NCBI RefSeq assembly: GCF_000250875.1
Contig: NZ_JH604933.1
Coordinates: 1-17,092, forward strand
Origin: Sutterella parvirubra YIT 11816
Lineage (GTDB): Bacteria > Pseudomonadota > Gammaproteobacteria > Burkholderiales > Burkholderiaceae_F
Direction of reading: 5' to 3'
DNA length: 17,092 nucleotides
In this document: one piece after another, positions 6,157 to 14,245 of the stretch
How the letters are laid out: each line of letters starts with the position of its first letter
Numbering within the stretch: the first letter of the stretch is position 1
Notes under the pieces: generated by a model
Seen by the model: the letters and a program-made list of their open reading frames with translations, nothing else
Told to the model about the DNA's origin: nothing
Database searches by the model: none
Position numbers and translations under genes: made by a program

Positions 6157-7326
6157 TCACTTCCGGAACGCGTCCAGGAGAATCGCCTTCACGTCCTCGC
6201 GCTCAAGCGGCTTCATCGCAAGGTGGAGCGGGAACGCCGTGAAGGCGCCTTCGGCCATCGCATCGACGTTCTCGGTGTCGGGAACGCCCAAAGCCTCCAT
6301 GTCGGCCGGCATGCCGATCTTCGCGTAGAAGGCTTCCAAAGCCCGCACGGCGCGCTCGGCGTCTTCCATGACGTCGCCCGTCGGCGCGAGGTCGAAGACG
6401 CGCGCGCCGAAGTGCGCGATGCGGGGCGCCGTTTCAGCAGTCATGCTGCGGCGGAGCCACCGCGGCGTCACGACCGCCAACCCCGCGCCGTGCGTCACGT
6501 CGTAGTAGGCGGAGATTTCGTGCTCGATCGCGTGGCAGGCCCAGGCCGAGGGGCCGTTCCCGAGCGAGAGGAGCCCGTTGCACCCCCAGGAGCTCGCCCA
6601 CATGAGCGCGGCGCGGGCGTCGTAGTTGTCGGGTTCCGTCAGGGCGACCGGCGTCTCTTCGACCACGACCCGCATCATCGTTTCGCAGAAGCCGTCGGCG
6701 ATGGGGTTGGCATCCAAAACGAAGTACTGCTCCATCACATGGGAGAGGATGTCCGACGCGCCGCAGGCCGTGTGCCAGGCCGGAACCGTGAACGAGTAGG
6801 TCGGGTCCAAAAACGCCGCCTTCGGGAACGTGGGCCCGTGCATGAAGGGGAGTTTGCGCTTCTTCCCGAGGTTCGAAATGACGGCGCCGGCATCGAGCTC
6901 CGACCCCGTCGCCGCCAACGTCATCACCGCGATGATCGGGAGGCATTCGCCCGCGAGTTCGTTCTTTTCCACCAAGTCCCAAGCGTCGCCGTCGTACTTC
7001 GCGGCGGCCGCGACCAACTTCGAGCAGTCGAGCACCGAGCCGCCACCCACCGAGACGATCACGTCGACGTCGTGCTCGCGGCAGAGCTTCGCGCCCTCCC
7101 GCGCGCTTTCGACGCGGGGGTTGGGTTCGATCCCCGTGAGTTCGACGATTTCGCAGTCCTTCAAGAGCTCACGGATCTTGTCGTAGAGGCCGATCCGCTT
7201 GATCGAGCCGCCGCCGTACGCCAAAAGCACGCGGCGCCCGAAGCGGGCAACTTCTTCCGGGAGCTCTTCAATCACGCCTTTGCCGAAATGCACGCGGGCG
7301 GGCGTTTCCCAAACGAAATTCTGCAT
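6157..7326 (-). CDS. Iron-containing NADPH-dependent alcohol dehydrogenase (YqhD/BDH type)
   Basis: 389 residues, the usual length of YqhD/butanol dehydrogenase enzymes, which interconvert aldehydes and primary alcohols with NADPH. Visible motifs are GGGSIK at 38-43 (NADPH 2'-phosphate loop typical of YqhD), GGGS at 94-97 (dinucleotide loop), and metal ligands Asp192 and His196 (SDILSH). His265 and His279 have the same 14-residue spacing as the YqhD ligands. The start at MQNFVWETP (7326) is chosen because homology begins there and AAGGA lies nine bases upstream. The frame is open to 7677, but that extension is Arg-rich and not family sequence. It is monocistronic, cytoplasmic, and ends before a strong hairpin. 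The likely role is reduction of toxic aldehydes or fermentative redox balance; the substrate is not determinable. Confidence 0.9.
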   Translation of the reverse strand: MQNFVWETPARVHFGKGVIEELPEEVARFGRRVLLAYGGGSIKRIGLYDKIRELLKDCEIVELTGIEPNPRVESAREGAKLCREHDVDVIVSVGGGSVLDCSKLVAAAAKYDGDAWDLVEKNELAGECLPIIAVMTLAATGSELDAGAVISNLGKKRKLPFMHGPTFPKAAFLDPTYSFTVPAWHTACGASDILSHVMEQYFVLDANPIADGFCETMMRVVVEETPVALTEPDNYDARAALMWASSWGCNGLLSLGNGPSAWACHAIEHEISAYYDVTHGAGLAVVTPRWLRRSMTAETAPRIAHFGARVFDLAPTGDVMEDAERAVRALEAFYAKIGMPADMEALGVPDTENVDAMAEGAFTAFPLHLAMKPLEREDVKAILLDAFRK

Positions 7327-7545
7327 GGTCGGTTGTCCTTCTTCGAAATGGCGGCCCGCGGGGCTCGGGGCCGCAACAAACGTTGGAAGAAAGTATGCCG
7401 GGACGGCTTCCGGCCCGATTGACCGATGCGGCCGCCTTCTTGCACGAAAGCGGGAACGGCGGCGACCGGCCGGCAGAATGCGCCGACGGCGAAAAAGCGG
7501 GCGTCTCCTGAACACCGCGCCGACGAATGGAGTTAGGCTGTTCTC

Positions 7546-7610
7546 AAAGAAAGAGCCGACGGCACCCCTGCGGTGGGAGCAGGAGAGTGAATCCGCGGCT
7601 CTTTTCTTTT
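7546..7610. ncRNA. Possible structured RNA or regulatory hairpin upstream of the alcohol dehydrogenase
   Basis: AAAGAAAGAGCCG (7546-7558) pairs with CGGCTCTTTTCTTT (7596-7609) over 13 bp with one bulged T. The enclosed 37 bases contain a second hairpin, CCTGC (7567-7571) with GCAGG (7579-7583). On the + strand a T-run ends the outer stem and a terminator follows at 7657-7695, which would suit a ~150-base small RNA. On the minus strand it would sit in the dehydrogenase leader, about 220 bases before the ATG. It matches no riboswitch class I can recall. Confidence 0.4.
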
Positions 7611-7656
7611 TCGGCGGAACGACCCCAAGCAGCGCCGGACGAAGCCGCACGAACAG

Positions 7657-7695
7657 AAACGCCGAACCCGGCCTCAACCGGATTCGGCGTTTTTT
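7657..7695. terminator. Bidirectional terminator downstream of ccmI
   Basis: AAACGCCGAA (7657-7666) pairs with TTCGGCGTTT (7683-7692), with an inner CCGG (7668-7671) and CCGG (7678-7681) around CCTCAA. TTTTTT follows on the + strand, and TTTCTGTT reads out on the minus strand. It lies 46 bases beyond the ccmI stop and so is the likely end of the ccm operon. The better T-run faces the + strand. Confidence 0.75.
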
Positions 7696-7740
7696 CGTCG
7701 GAGGACCTCACGCCGGGTTGGCGTGAAGCGTCCGATGGGC

Positions 7741-9036
7741 TTACTGGCGCACCGAGGTGATCTGCACCACGACGCCGCGGTCGCCCACTTCGACGGGGCT
7801 CTTCATTTCGCCTTCGAGGTCGCCCGACTGCGGCATGAAGTTCCCGGTCTTCGAGATGCGGGCGCCGACGATCACGGTGTCGACGTTCCGGAGCGTGTCC
7901 GCGCCCATCGCCATCGTCATCGATTCGTTCAGCGTGAAGTTGTACGGGAGGTCCTTCACTTCGATCGACGTGTAGGCGACCGGCATGCGGGAGCCCGAGA
8001 CGGGACGCGCGTAGATGAAGACGGTGTCGGTCGGGGAGACCTTGCCCTTCAGATCGTCGGCGAGCGTCACCGTGCCCGCGATCACGCGGCCGTTTTCAGG
8101 GGACGCCGTCGGGACGGATTCCCCGGCGTCCGACAACTGACGCGCGTTCGGGCTCGACTGCGAGATCGAGTCGTTGACGCCGCCCAGGCGCTTCGCTTCG
8201 TCGATGTTGGCGCGGATCTGGTCGAGGTCTGGGAAGTCGGGCGGCACCACCTGAACGAGGCGCTCCCAGTATTCCGCGGCCTTCGCGTACTGCTGCTTGT
8301 CCCACGCGTTGATGGCGAGAAGCGCCAGGGCCTTCCACTGACCCGGGTCGATCGAGAGCGCCTTCTGGAGAAGCTTCTCGACGTCGGGCGTGATCACCTT
8401 GCCGTTCGCCGCGGCCATCATGTCCGCCATGTCGGCGATGATGTCGGCGTTGTTGGGGACGAGCGCGTCCAAGCGCTTGAAGGCTTCCAGGGCGTCGTCG
8501 AAGCGGTTGACGCTCGCGGCGACGCGCGCCAGCATGAACCACCCTTCGGGGTTCTGCGGATTGGCTTCCAACTGCGCGCGCAGGTCGTCCATCATTTTCT
8601 GCATTTCCGCGGCGGAATGACCGCGGGACTGCATGGACTGACGTTCCATCGCCGCGAGGAAGGCGGGATCCATCGCGGTGTAGCGACCGAGCGCGACGTA
8701 GCCGAAGGCGGCCGCGGCGGGGATGATCACCGCGAGGACGATCGCGAGCTGCTTGGTGAGCTTCGACGCGGTCCCGGACTGCTCGACCTTTTCCTGGCGG
8801 GCTTCTTCCAAGACGCGGCGCTCGAGCTCCATGCGGGTCTCTTCGTACTCGTCCTGATCGATGCGGCCCGCGGCGCGTTCCGCTTCGAGGTCCGCCGCCT
8901 GCTGGCGGAGAATCCCGAGAACGTGTTCGCGCTGGCTCGCGTCGGCGTCCGAGCGCCCGCCCGTCCAGAGCGGGTAGAAGACGGCGGCGACCGCGATGAC
9001 GGCCATCAGCACGCAGATGATGATGAAAGTCGTCAC
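7741..9036 (-). CDS. ccmI: Cytochrome c maturation protein CcmI (CycH)
   Basis: 431 residues. CcmI is the apocytochrome chaperone that delivers c-type apoproteins to the CcmF/H heme ligation complex. There are two membrane helices (about 3-22 and 96-116) with a cytoplasmic coiled-coil loop between them, including LEAERAAGRIDQDEYEETR as in other CcmI proteins. TPR-like repeats follow (from about 155: LRAQLEANPQNPEGWFMLAR, then ALEAFKRL, LLQKAL, AAEYWERL). The final ~110 residues form the periplasmic C-terminal domain (VIAGTVTLADDLKG, VFIYAR, PVEVGDRG). The start is GTG at 9036 with AAGGAG six bases upstream, three bases after the ccmH stop. It is the last gene of the ccm operon. Confidence 0.9.
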   Translation of the reverse strand: MTTFIIICVLMAVIAVAAVFYPLWTGGRSDADASQREHVLGILRQQAADLEAERAAGRIDQDEYEETRMELERRVLEEARQEKVEQSGTASKLTKQLAIVLAVIIPAAAAFGYVALGRYTAMDPAFLAAMERQSMQSRGHSAAEMQKMMDDLRAQLEANPQNPEGWFMLARVAASVNRFDDALEAFKRLDALVPNNADIIADMADMMAAANGKVITPDVEKLLQKALSIDPGQWKALALLAINAWDKQQYAKAAEYWERLVQVVPPDFPDLDQIRANIDEAKRLGGVNDSISQSSPNARQLSDAGESVPTASPENGRVIAGTVTLADDLKGKVSPTDTVFIYARPVSGSRMPVAYTSIEVKDLPYNFTLNESMTMAMGADTLRNVDTVIVGARISKTGNFMPQSGDLEGEMKSPVEVGDRGVVVQITSVRQ

Positions 9037-9039
9037 GGC

Positions 9040-9534
9040 TTACTCCTTCTTTTCACCCAAGAGGTCGGCGGCGAGAGCCTGCTCGTCGGCCGTCAGGGGC
9101 TTGGCTTCCGAAGCGACGACGCGCTTGCGGCGGCGCAGATTGACGTAGAACGCACCGAGCCCGATCAAAAAGAGCGCGATGGGGCCGATCCAGAGAATGT
9201 AGGTGGTCGACTTGAAGGGCGGGCGGTAGAGGACGAAGTCCCCGTAACGCTCGACCATGTAGTCGATGATTTCCTTGTTGGTCTTCCCGGCCTTGACCTG
9301 TTCGATCACCTGATTTCGGAGGTCGACGGCGAGCTCCGCGTTCGATTCCGCAATCGACTGGTTCTGGCAGACGAGGCAGCGGAGCTGTTCGGAGACCTGC
9401 ACGACGCGCTCGTGCGCGACGGGGTCGAAGGCGGTCGGGGCCGCTTCGCGGGCCTGGGCGGCCATGGGAAGGGTCAGGGCCGCCGAAAGGGCGAGCGAGG
9501 CGGCCGCACGCTTGAGGGTCTGAGCGGACATCAT
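9040..9534 (-). CDS. ccmH: Cytochrome c maturation protein CcmH (CycL), thiol reductant
   Basis: 164 residues. A signal peptide (to about AQA-RE, residue 28) is followed by the redox motif LRCLVCQNQ (51-59), then helices with SNAELAVDLR and MVERYGDFVLYRPP, all diagnostic of CcmH. One membrane helix at about 112-130 and a basic RRRKR tail anchor it. This is the short, single-domain form; the TPR part is supplied separately by CcmI. CcmH reduces or holds apocytochrome CXXCH cysteines for heme attachment. Its ATG overlaps the TGA of ccmG (ATGA at 9531-9534), so the two are translationally coupled. Met1-Met2 are tandem ATGs and either could start. Confidence 0.95.
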   Translation of the reverse strand: MMSAQTLKRAAASLALSAALTLPMAAQAREAAPTAFDPVAHERVVQVSEQLRCLVCQNQSIAESNAELAVDLRNQVIEQVKAGKTNKEIIDYMVERYGDFVLYRPPFKSTTYILWIGPIALFLIGLGAFYVNLRRRKRVVASEAKPLTADEQALAADLLGEKKE

Positions 9535-10067
9535 TCGGCCTCCAGCTGTTCAAGAAGGGGCTTCACCTGACCGAACCAAAGGTCGTCGAGGATCGGGTAG
9601 CTCACCTTCCCTCGGATGACGCCCTTCTTGTCGATGATGAAGGTTTCGGGAACGCCCGTGACGCCCAGGTCGAGCCCCGCCTTGTTTTCGGTCTCGTAGA
9701 CGACGAGGTCGTAGGGGTTGCCCGACTGGCGGAGCATCTTCGCGGCGGCCGCGGGCTGGTCCTTGTAGACGAAGCCCACGATCGGGGTTTTGAGACCCTG
9801 GCGCTTCAAGTTCACGAGGTACGGGTGCTCCTGCTTGCAGGGCACGCACCACGTCGCCCAGACGTTCATCATCCAGACCTTCCCCTTCATCTCTTCGGCC
9901 GTGAAGGTCTTTTCGGGCTCGAAGAGATGACGGAGTTCGATCTTGGGCATCGGCTTTTCGATCAAGGCCGACGGGAGCGTCCTCGGATCGAGGTAGAGCC
10001 CCTTGAAGAGGAAGCCCGCGAGGAAGACGAAGATCGCAAACGGAATCAGATACTTGGCAGCTTTCAT
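9531..10067 (-). CDS. ccmG: Thiol:disulfide interchange protein CcmG (DsbE)
   Basis: 178 residues, a membrane-anchored periplasmic thioredoxin. An N-terminal uncleaved helix (about 5-24) precedes the thioredoxin fold with active site WCVPC (73-77) and cis-proline loop TGVPE (137-141). The CcmG-specific NVWATWC and TFIIDKKGVI contexts are present. It passes electrons from DsbD/CcdA to the CcmH-apocytochrome pair. AGGGAG lies seven bases before the ATG. Located between ccmF (14-base gap) and ccmH (4-base overlap). Confidence 0.95.
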   Translation of the reverse strand: MKAAKYLIPFAIFVFLAGFLFKGLYLDPRTLPSALIEKPMPKIELRHLFEPEKTFTAEEMKGKVWMMNVWATWCVPCKQEHPYLVNLKRQGLKTPIVGFVYKDQPAAAAKMLRQSGNPYDLVVYETENKAGLDLGVTGVPETFIIDKKGVIRGKVSYPILDDLWFGQVKPLLEQLEAE

Positions 10068-10081
10068 GATTTAACTCCCTC

Positions 10082-12043
10082 TCACGCGACCGCGGAGGCG
10101 TTCTTCGCCTTCTTCTTCGCGCGGTAGCGGCGGTCCGACGCGGCGATGAAGCCGCCGATCGCCATCAGGATGGTGCCCCACCAGATCCAGGTGACGAAGG
10201 GCTTCGAGTAGGCGCGCACGACCCAGCCGCCGTCGGAGCTCGGGACGCCCAAAGAGACGTACACGTCGCCCGTGATCGAGTGGCGGATCGCGGCTTCGGT
10301 CATCGGCATCGAGTTCGAGCTGAAGTACTTGCGCTTTTCAGGATAGAGGTGCTGGAGTTCCTTCCCGTCCTTCGAGAGCGTGAAGTCGCCGCGGTCGGCC
10401 GTGTAGTTGGGACCGCGCTCGTTCGTGACGCCGTTGAAGGTGAAGGTGTAGCCGGCGACCGTAACGGTGTCCCCTTCGAACATGCGGACGTCGCGTTCGG
10501 ACTGATAGCCCTTCACGAGCGCCACGCCGATGATGAAGACGGCGACGCCGACGTGCGCCAAGTGCATGCCCCAGAAGGCGCGCGGCTGACGCGCGAGCTT
10601 CGCGAAGAAGCTCCCCTGCGCGTGGCGGATCTGACCGCGGATGTCTTCGATCGCGCCGAAGACGACGAAGGCGGCGAGCGTGCAGCCCACGAACACCCAG
10701 TGACCCCATTCGCCCATGAGAAGCGGAATGGCGGCGCCGACCACCAAAGCGGCGACGAAGCACCAGGCGACGCGGCGGGCAAGCTCAACGAGGTTCGTTT
10801 CCTTCCAGCGCGCCATCGGGCCCATCGCCATGAGGAAGACCATCGGGAGCATCAAGGGCCCGAAGACCGCATCGAAGTACGGGGGCCCGACCGAGATCTT
10901 GCCCGCGTTCAAGGCGTCAAGGAAGAGCGGATAGAGCGTACCCAGGAGCACCGCGCCCATCGCGACGACGAGAAGCACGTTGTTGACGAGGAGCATCGAC
11001 TCGCGCGAGATCATCCCGAAGTTGCCGCCGAGACCCACCGTCGGGGCGCGCCACGCGAAGAGCAGGAACGAGAGCCCGATCACGATGATGAGGAAGGCGA
11101 GGATGAAGAGGCCGCGCTCAGGGTCGGTCGCGAACGCGTGCACCGAGGTGAGGACGCCCGAGCGCACGAGGAAGGTGCCGAGAAGCGAAAGCGAGAACGT
11201 GAGGATCGCAAGGAGCACCGTCCAGATGCGGAAGCACCCGCGCTTTTCCGTCACCGCCAGGCTGTGGATGAGGGCGGTGCCCGTCAGCCACGGCATGAAG
11301 GAGGAATTCTCGACCGGGTCCCAGAACCACCAGCCGCCCCAGCCGAGCTCGTAGTAGGCCCAGTAGGAGCCGAGCGCGATGCCGAGCGTCAGGAGAATCC
11401 AGGCGGCCGTCGTCCAGGGGCGCATCCAGCGGGCCCACGCGGCGTCGAGGCGGCCCGAAATGAGGGCCGCGATCGCGAAGGCGAAGGGCACCGCAAAGCC
11501 CACGTACCCGAGGTAGAGGAGCGGCGGATGGAAGACCATGCCCGGGTCCTGGAGGAGCGGGTTCAGGTCGGCGCCTTCCGCCGGCGCCGGGAAGAGGCGC
11601 AGGAACGGGTTCGACGTGAAGAGCATGAAGAGCAGGAAGCCCATCCCCACCAGACCCATCACGCCGGTGACGCGCGCCACCATGTCGGTCGGGAGGCGCT
11701 TCGCGGAAAACGCGACCGCGGCGCCCCACCAGGCGAGCGTCGTCGACCAGAAGAGGATCGAACCTTCGTGCGAGCCCCAGGTCGCGGCGATCTTGTACAT
11801 CGCCGGGAGCATGGAGTTCGAGTTGTTCGCCACGTTGAGGACGGTGAAGTCCGACACGTAGAACGAATAGGCGAGCGCGCCGAAGGCGATCGTCGCGAAG
11901 AACGCGTTCGCAAGCGACGCGGGGCGGGCCACCGCCATCAGGGCGCGGCTCCCCCGAGCGGCGCCCACGAGCGGCAGCACGCCCTGCACGATGCTCAGCG
12001 CAAGGCACAGGATGAGTGCGAAGTGACCAATCTCAGGAATCAC
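10082..12043 (-). CDS. ccmF: Heme lyase subunit CcmF
   Basis: 653 residues, the normal size for CcmF, with about 13-15 hydrophobic segments. Landmarks are WGSHEGSI (89-96), FHPPLLY with His172, the tryptophan-rich WWD heme-handling segment (about 234-252, LGWGGWWFWDPVENSSF), MPWLTGTALIH with His260, and VRSGVLTSVHAF with His302. A large periplasmic C-terminal domain and a last helix (MAIGGFIAASDRRYR) complete it. CcmF takes heme from holo-CcmE and ligates it to apocytochrome with CcmH and CcmI. The GTG start at 12043 has GGAG eight bases upstream. The basic tail KKKAKNASAVA is unremarkable. Confidence 0.97.
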   Translation of the reverse strand: MIPEIGHFALILCLALSIVQGVLPLVGAARGSRALMAVARPASLANAFFATIAFGALAYSFYVSDFTVLNVANNSNSMLPAMYKIAATWGSHEGSILFWSTTLAWWGAAVAFSAKRLPTDMVARVTGVMGLVGMGFLLFMLFTSNPFLRLFPAPAEGADLNPLLQDPGMVFHPPLLYLGYVGFAVPFAFAIAALISGRLDAAWARWMRPWTTAAWILLTLGIALGSYWAYYELGWGGWWFWDPVENSSFMPWLTGTALIHSLAVTEKRGCFRIWTVLLAILTFSLSLLGTFLVRSGVLTSVHAFATDPERGLFILAFLIIVIGLSFLLFAWRAPTVGLGGNFGMISRESMLLVNNVLLVVAMGAVLLGTLYPLFLDALNAGKISVGPPYFDAVFGPLMLPMVFLMAMGPMARWKETNLVELARRVAWCFVAALVVGAAIPLLMGEWGHWVFVGCTLAAFVVFGAIEDIRGQIRHAQGSFFAKLARQPRAFWGMHLAHVGVAVFIIGVALVKGYQSERDVRMFEGDTVTVAGYTFTFNGVTNERGPNYTADRGDFTLSKDGKELQHLYPEKRKYFSSNSMPMTEAAIRHSITGDVYVSLGVPSSDGGWVVRAYSKPFVTWIWWGTILMAIGGFIAASDRRYRAKKKAKNASAVA

Positions 12044-12059
12044 GGGAGTGTCTCCGGTA

Positions 12060-12086
12060 AAGGCCGGACGGAGTCGGGCCGGCCTT
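12060..12086 (-). other. Hairpin in the ccmE-ccmF spacer
   Basis: AAGGCCGG (12060-12067) pairs with CCGGCCTT (12079-12086) around an 11-base loop, in the 75-base gap between ccmE and ccmF. This gap is longer than most in the operon. There is no T-run directly after it on the minus strand, so it may be an mRNA stabilising or attenuating element rather than a terminator. Confidence 0.5.
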
Positions 12087-12118
12087 CAAGGGGTTGAGGT
12101 TTTGTTGGGAAGTCGGGT

Positions 12119-12601
12119 TCAGGACTTCGCCGCGGCGGCCTTGGCGGCGGCTTCCTCCTGCGCCTTCTTCACGCCGGCCTTGTGCGCGTCTTCGAGCGCC
12201 TGGGCGGCTTCGGGAGGCATGTAGTTTTCATCGTGCTTGGCGAGCACTTCGCTCGCGGTGAAGAGGCCCTGATCGTCGAGCTTGCCCTGCACCACGACGC
12301 CCTGCCCTTCGCTGAAGAGGTCGGGGAGGATCCCGGTGTACTGGACCGGGACGGCCTGCGCGGTGTCGGTCACGTGGAAGACGACGGTCACGCCGTCGGC
12401 CTGGCGCTTCACCGAACCCGGCTCCACGACGCCGCCCAGACGGAACGTGCGGCCCGTCGGGGCTTCCTTCGCCACGACCTGCGTGGGCGAAAAGAAGAAG
12501 ACTAGGTTTTCGTTGAAGGCGTTGAGGGCGAGGGTCACGCCCGCACCCACCGCGACCACGGCCGCGCCGATCAGGGCGAGCTTCTTGCTTTTGGCATCCA
12601 T
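12119..12601 (-). CDS. ccmE: Heme chaperone CcmE
   Basis: 160 residues. An N-terminal basic anchor (MDAKSKK) and membrane helix (about 8-28) precede an OB-fold domain: [40 protein letters not shown]. The heme-binding motif HDENYMPPE contains His123, the residue that binds heme covalently, and Tyr127. CcmE shuttles heme from the CcmABCD complex to CcmF. The C-terminal tail is Ala/Lys-rich and probably disordered, as in many homologs. GGAG lies nine bases before the ATG. Confidence 0.96.
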   Translation of the reverse strand: MDAKSKKLALIGAAVVAVGAGVTLALNAFNENLVFFFSPTQVVAKEAPTGRTFRLGGVVEPGSVKRQADGVTVVFHVTDTAQAVPVQYTGILPDLFSEGQGVVVQGKLDDQGLFTASEVLAKHDENYMPPEAAQALEDAHKAGVKKAQEEAAAKAAAAKS

Positions 12602-12619
12602 GGCAAGTGTCTCCGGGTA

Positions 12620-12805
12620 TCAGATTTCAAGGGTGGACTTCGCCGCGCGGGCTTCGCGCGAGAGGCGCGCGCAGATGCGGCGCCGGCGGGCGGCGAGCGA
12701 CCAGAGTTCGTAGATCACGGCGACGGCGAGCGCGCCGTAGGCCATCCACACGTAGTAGCCGTGGCCGTTCATGTGGATGAATTCGGAAAAGGACGTCCAG
12801 TTCAC
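12620..12805 (-). CDS. ccmD: CcmD, small membrane subunit for holo-CcmE release
   Basis: 61 residues: one membrane helix (about 17-36, YYVWMAYGALAVAVIYELW) with an N-terminal MNGHGYYVW segment typical of CcmD and a strongly basic cytoplasmic tail (AARRRRICARLSRE). CcmD binds CcmC and CcmE and is needed to release heme-loaded CcmE from CcmABC. Its ATG overlaps the ccmC stop by four bases. Its position between ccmC and ccmE is canonical. Confidence 0.93.
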   Translation of the reverse strand: MNWTSFSEFIHMNGHGYYVWMAYGALAVAVIYELWSLAARRRRICARLSREARAAKSTLEI

Positions 12806-13527
12806 AGCTTGCCCTCCAGAGCGGCCTTTTGGGCCCAGGTTTGACGGCGTTCGCGTTCAAGGATGATCGTGCGGGTGCGCGAGAGCACGGTGCCCGCGCC
12901 GTAGAACATGCCCGCCGCCACCATGACGAGGAGCGTGTAGAGCATGATCTTCGCCATCGAGGTGCCCGACGTCGTGATCGAGGCGCCCTGGTGGAGCGTG
13001 TTCCACCAGCGCACCGAGAAGTAGATGATCGGGACGTTGACGACGCCGACGATCGAGATGACGGAGGCGGCGCGGTCCGCGCGGCGCTTGTCGTCGATCG
13101 CGCTGTGCAGCGCAATGAACCCGAGGTAGAGGAAGAAGAGGATCAGCATCGAGGTGAGGCGCGCGTCCCACACCCAGTACGTGCCCCAGGTCGGGCGCCC
13201 CCAGAAGGCGCCCGAGAAGAGCGCGATGAAGCCCATCAGGGCGCCGGTCGGCGCCATCGCCTGCGCGACGATGAAGGCGAGCTGGTTGTTGCGGAGCAGC
13301 CCGATCAGGCTGAAGACCGCCATCAGCACGTAGAGCAGCATCGAGAGCCAGGCCGCCGAGACGTGGATGAAGATGATGCGGTAGGAGTTCCCCTGCCGCG
13401 CCTCGATCGGGCACTCGAAGAACCCGAAGTAGAAGCCCACCACGAAGAGGATGAGCGCGGCGCCCATCAGCCAGGGAATGAGCTTCCCTGCGGTGCGGTA
13501 GAAGGCCTGAAGATCCGAAGAGTGCAT
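12802..13527 (-). CDS. ccmC: Heme exporter subunit CcmC
   Basis: 241 residues with six predicted membrane helices. Conserved sites are IIFIHVSAAW with His55, the WWD motif region WGRPTWGTYWVWDARLTS (109-126), and WWNTLHQGAS with His179, the two axial heme ligands of CcmC. CcmC presents heme to CcmE His123 in the periplasm. The ATG at 13527 has GAGGT about nine bases upstream. It is preceded by a 32-base gap after ccmB and overlaps ccmD. Confidence 0.96.
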   Translation of the reverse strand: MHSSDLQAFYRTAGKLIPWLMGAALILFVVGFYFGFFECPIEARQGNSYRIIFIHVSAAWLSMLLYVLMAVFSLIGLLRNNQLAFIVAQAMAPTGALMGFIALFSGAFWGRPTWGTYWVWDARLTSMLILFFLYLGFIALHSAIDDKRRADRAASVISIVGVVNVPIIYFSVRWWNTLHQGASITTSGTSMAKIMLYTLLVMVAAGMFYGAGTVLSRTRTIILERERRQTWAQKAALEGKL

Positions 13528-13559
13528 GTGTCGATGACCTCGTTTCTCTTGAAGGATGG

Positions 13560-14228
13560 TTACTGTTCGGCGATGCGCAGCGCCGCGGCGACCGCGATCG
13601 GCGCCAGAGCGAGCGAGAGGAGCGTCAAGCCCCCGACGATCATGAAGTGCGCGGAGGGGCTCATCGCGACGGCGACGGCCTGCGAGGCCCCCGCACCGAA
13701 GATGAGCACCGGGATGTAGAGCGGAAGCACGAGAAGCGACGTGAGGACGCCCCCGGCGCGAAGACCGAGCGTGAGCGCGGCGCCGACGGCGCCTACAAGC
13801 GAGAGCACCGGGGTGCCGAGCGCCAGGCTCGCCACCATGACGATCGTCATCTCGAGCGTCAGGTCGAACATCACGCCGAAGATCGTCGCGAAGATCGTCA
13901 TCGGGACGCCGGTCACGAGCCAGTGCGCGGCCACCTTGGCGATGACGATGACGGGGAGCGGCTCGGCGGCGACCAACATCTGCTCCAACGTGCCGTCCTC
14001 ATGGTCGGTCGCGAACATGCGGGGAAGCGAAAGGAGCGCGGCAAGAAGAGCCGCCACCCACACGACCCCCGGCGCGATCGCGCGCAGAATGTTCGTTTCG
14101 GCGCCGACCCCCAAGGGGACGAGCGTCACGACGACCGCAAAGAAGAAGATCACCTGGGCGAGGTCCGACTTGCGGCGAAGCGACAGCGTCAGATCGCGGC
14201 GGAGAATGGTGAGAAAGAGGTTCCACAT
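13560..14228 (-). CDS. ccmB: Heme exporter permease CcmB
   Basis: 222 residues, six membrane helices, the permease of the CcmAB ABC transporter. The conserved CcmB segment is clear: IAPGVVWVAALLAALLSLPR then MFATDHEDGTLEQML (51-85), in which the D-x-x-DG-TLEQ loop probably contacts CcmA. The N-terminus FLTILRRDLTLSLRRKSD is also family-typical. The CcmAB complex uses ATP to release holo-CcmE from CcmCD. AGGAG lies ten bases before the ATG. Confidence 0.95.
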   Translation of the reverse strand: MWNLFLTILRRDLTLSLRRKSDLAQVIFFFAVVVTLVPLGVGAETNILRAIAPGVVWVAALLAALLSLPRMFATDHEDGTLEQMLVAAEPLPVIVIAKVAAHWLVTGVPMTIFATIFGVMFDLTLEMTIVMVASLALGTPVLSLVGAVGAALTLGLRAGGVLTSLLVLPLYIPVLIFGAGASQAVAVAMSPSAHFMIVGGLTLLSLALAPIAVAAALRIAEQ

Positions 14229-14245
14229 GATTCGTCCGCTCCTCG

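Larger units (their letters stand above)
7327..7740. other. 414-bp gene-free stretch between alcohol dehydrogenase and ccmI
   Basis: No convincing gene. On the minus strand this is the upstream region of the alcohol dehydrogenase and must hold its promoter; I see no good -10/-35 pair (CATACT, complement of 7392-7397, is the only weak candidate). It contains two hairpins, listed separately (7546-7610 and 7657-7695). Open frames crossing it are Arg-rich and look like non-coding readings of GC-rich DNA. Confidence 0.6.

Noticed and set aside
7327..7677. N-terminal extension of the alcohol dehydrogenase
   Set aside because: The extra 117 residues are Arg-rich and not family sequence. A proper ribosome-binding site and the family start lie at 7326.
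7723..9570. Long + strand open frame (615 codons) opposite ccmI and ccmH
   Set aside because: Arg/His/Asp-rich low-complexity translation typical of the antisense of GC-rich genes. The minus strand holds clear CcmI and CcmH.
10280..12097. Long + strand open frame (605 codons) opposite ccmF
   Set aside because: Extremely charged antisense product with no domain. CcmF on the minus strand has all its family motifs.
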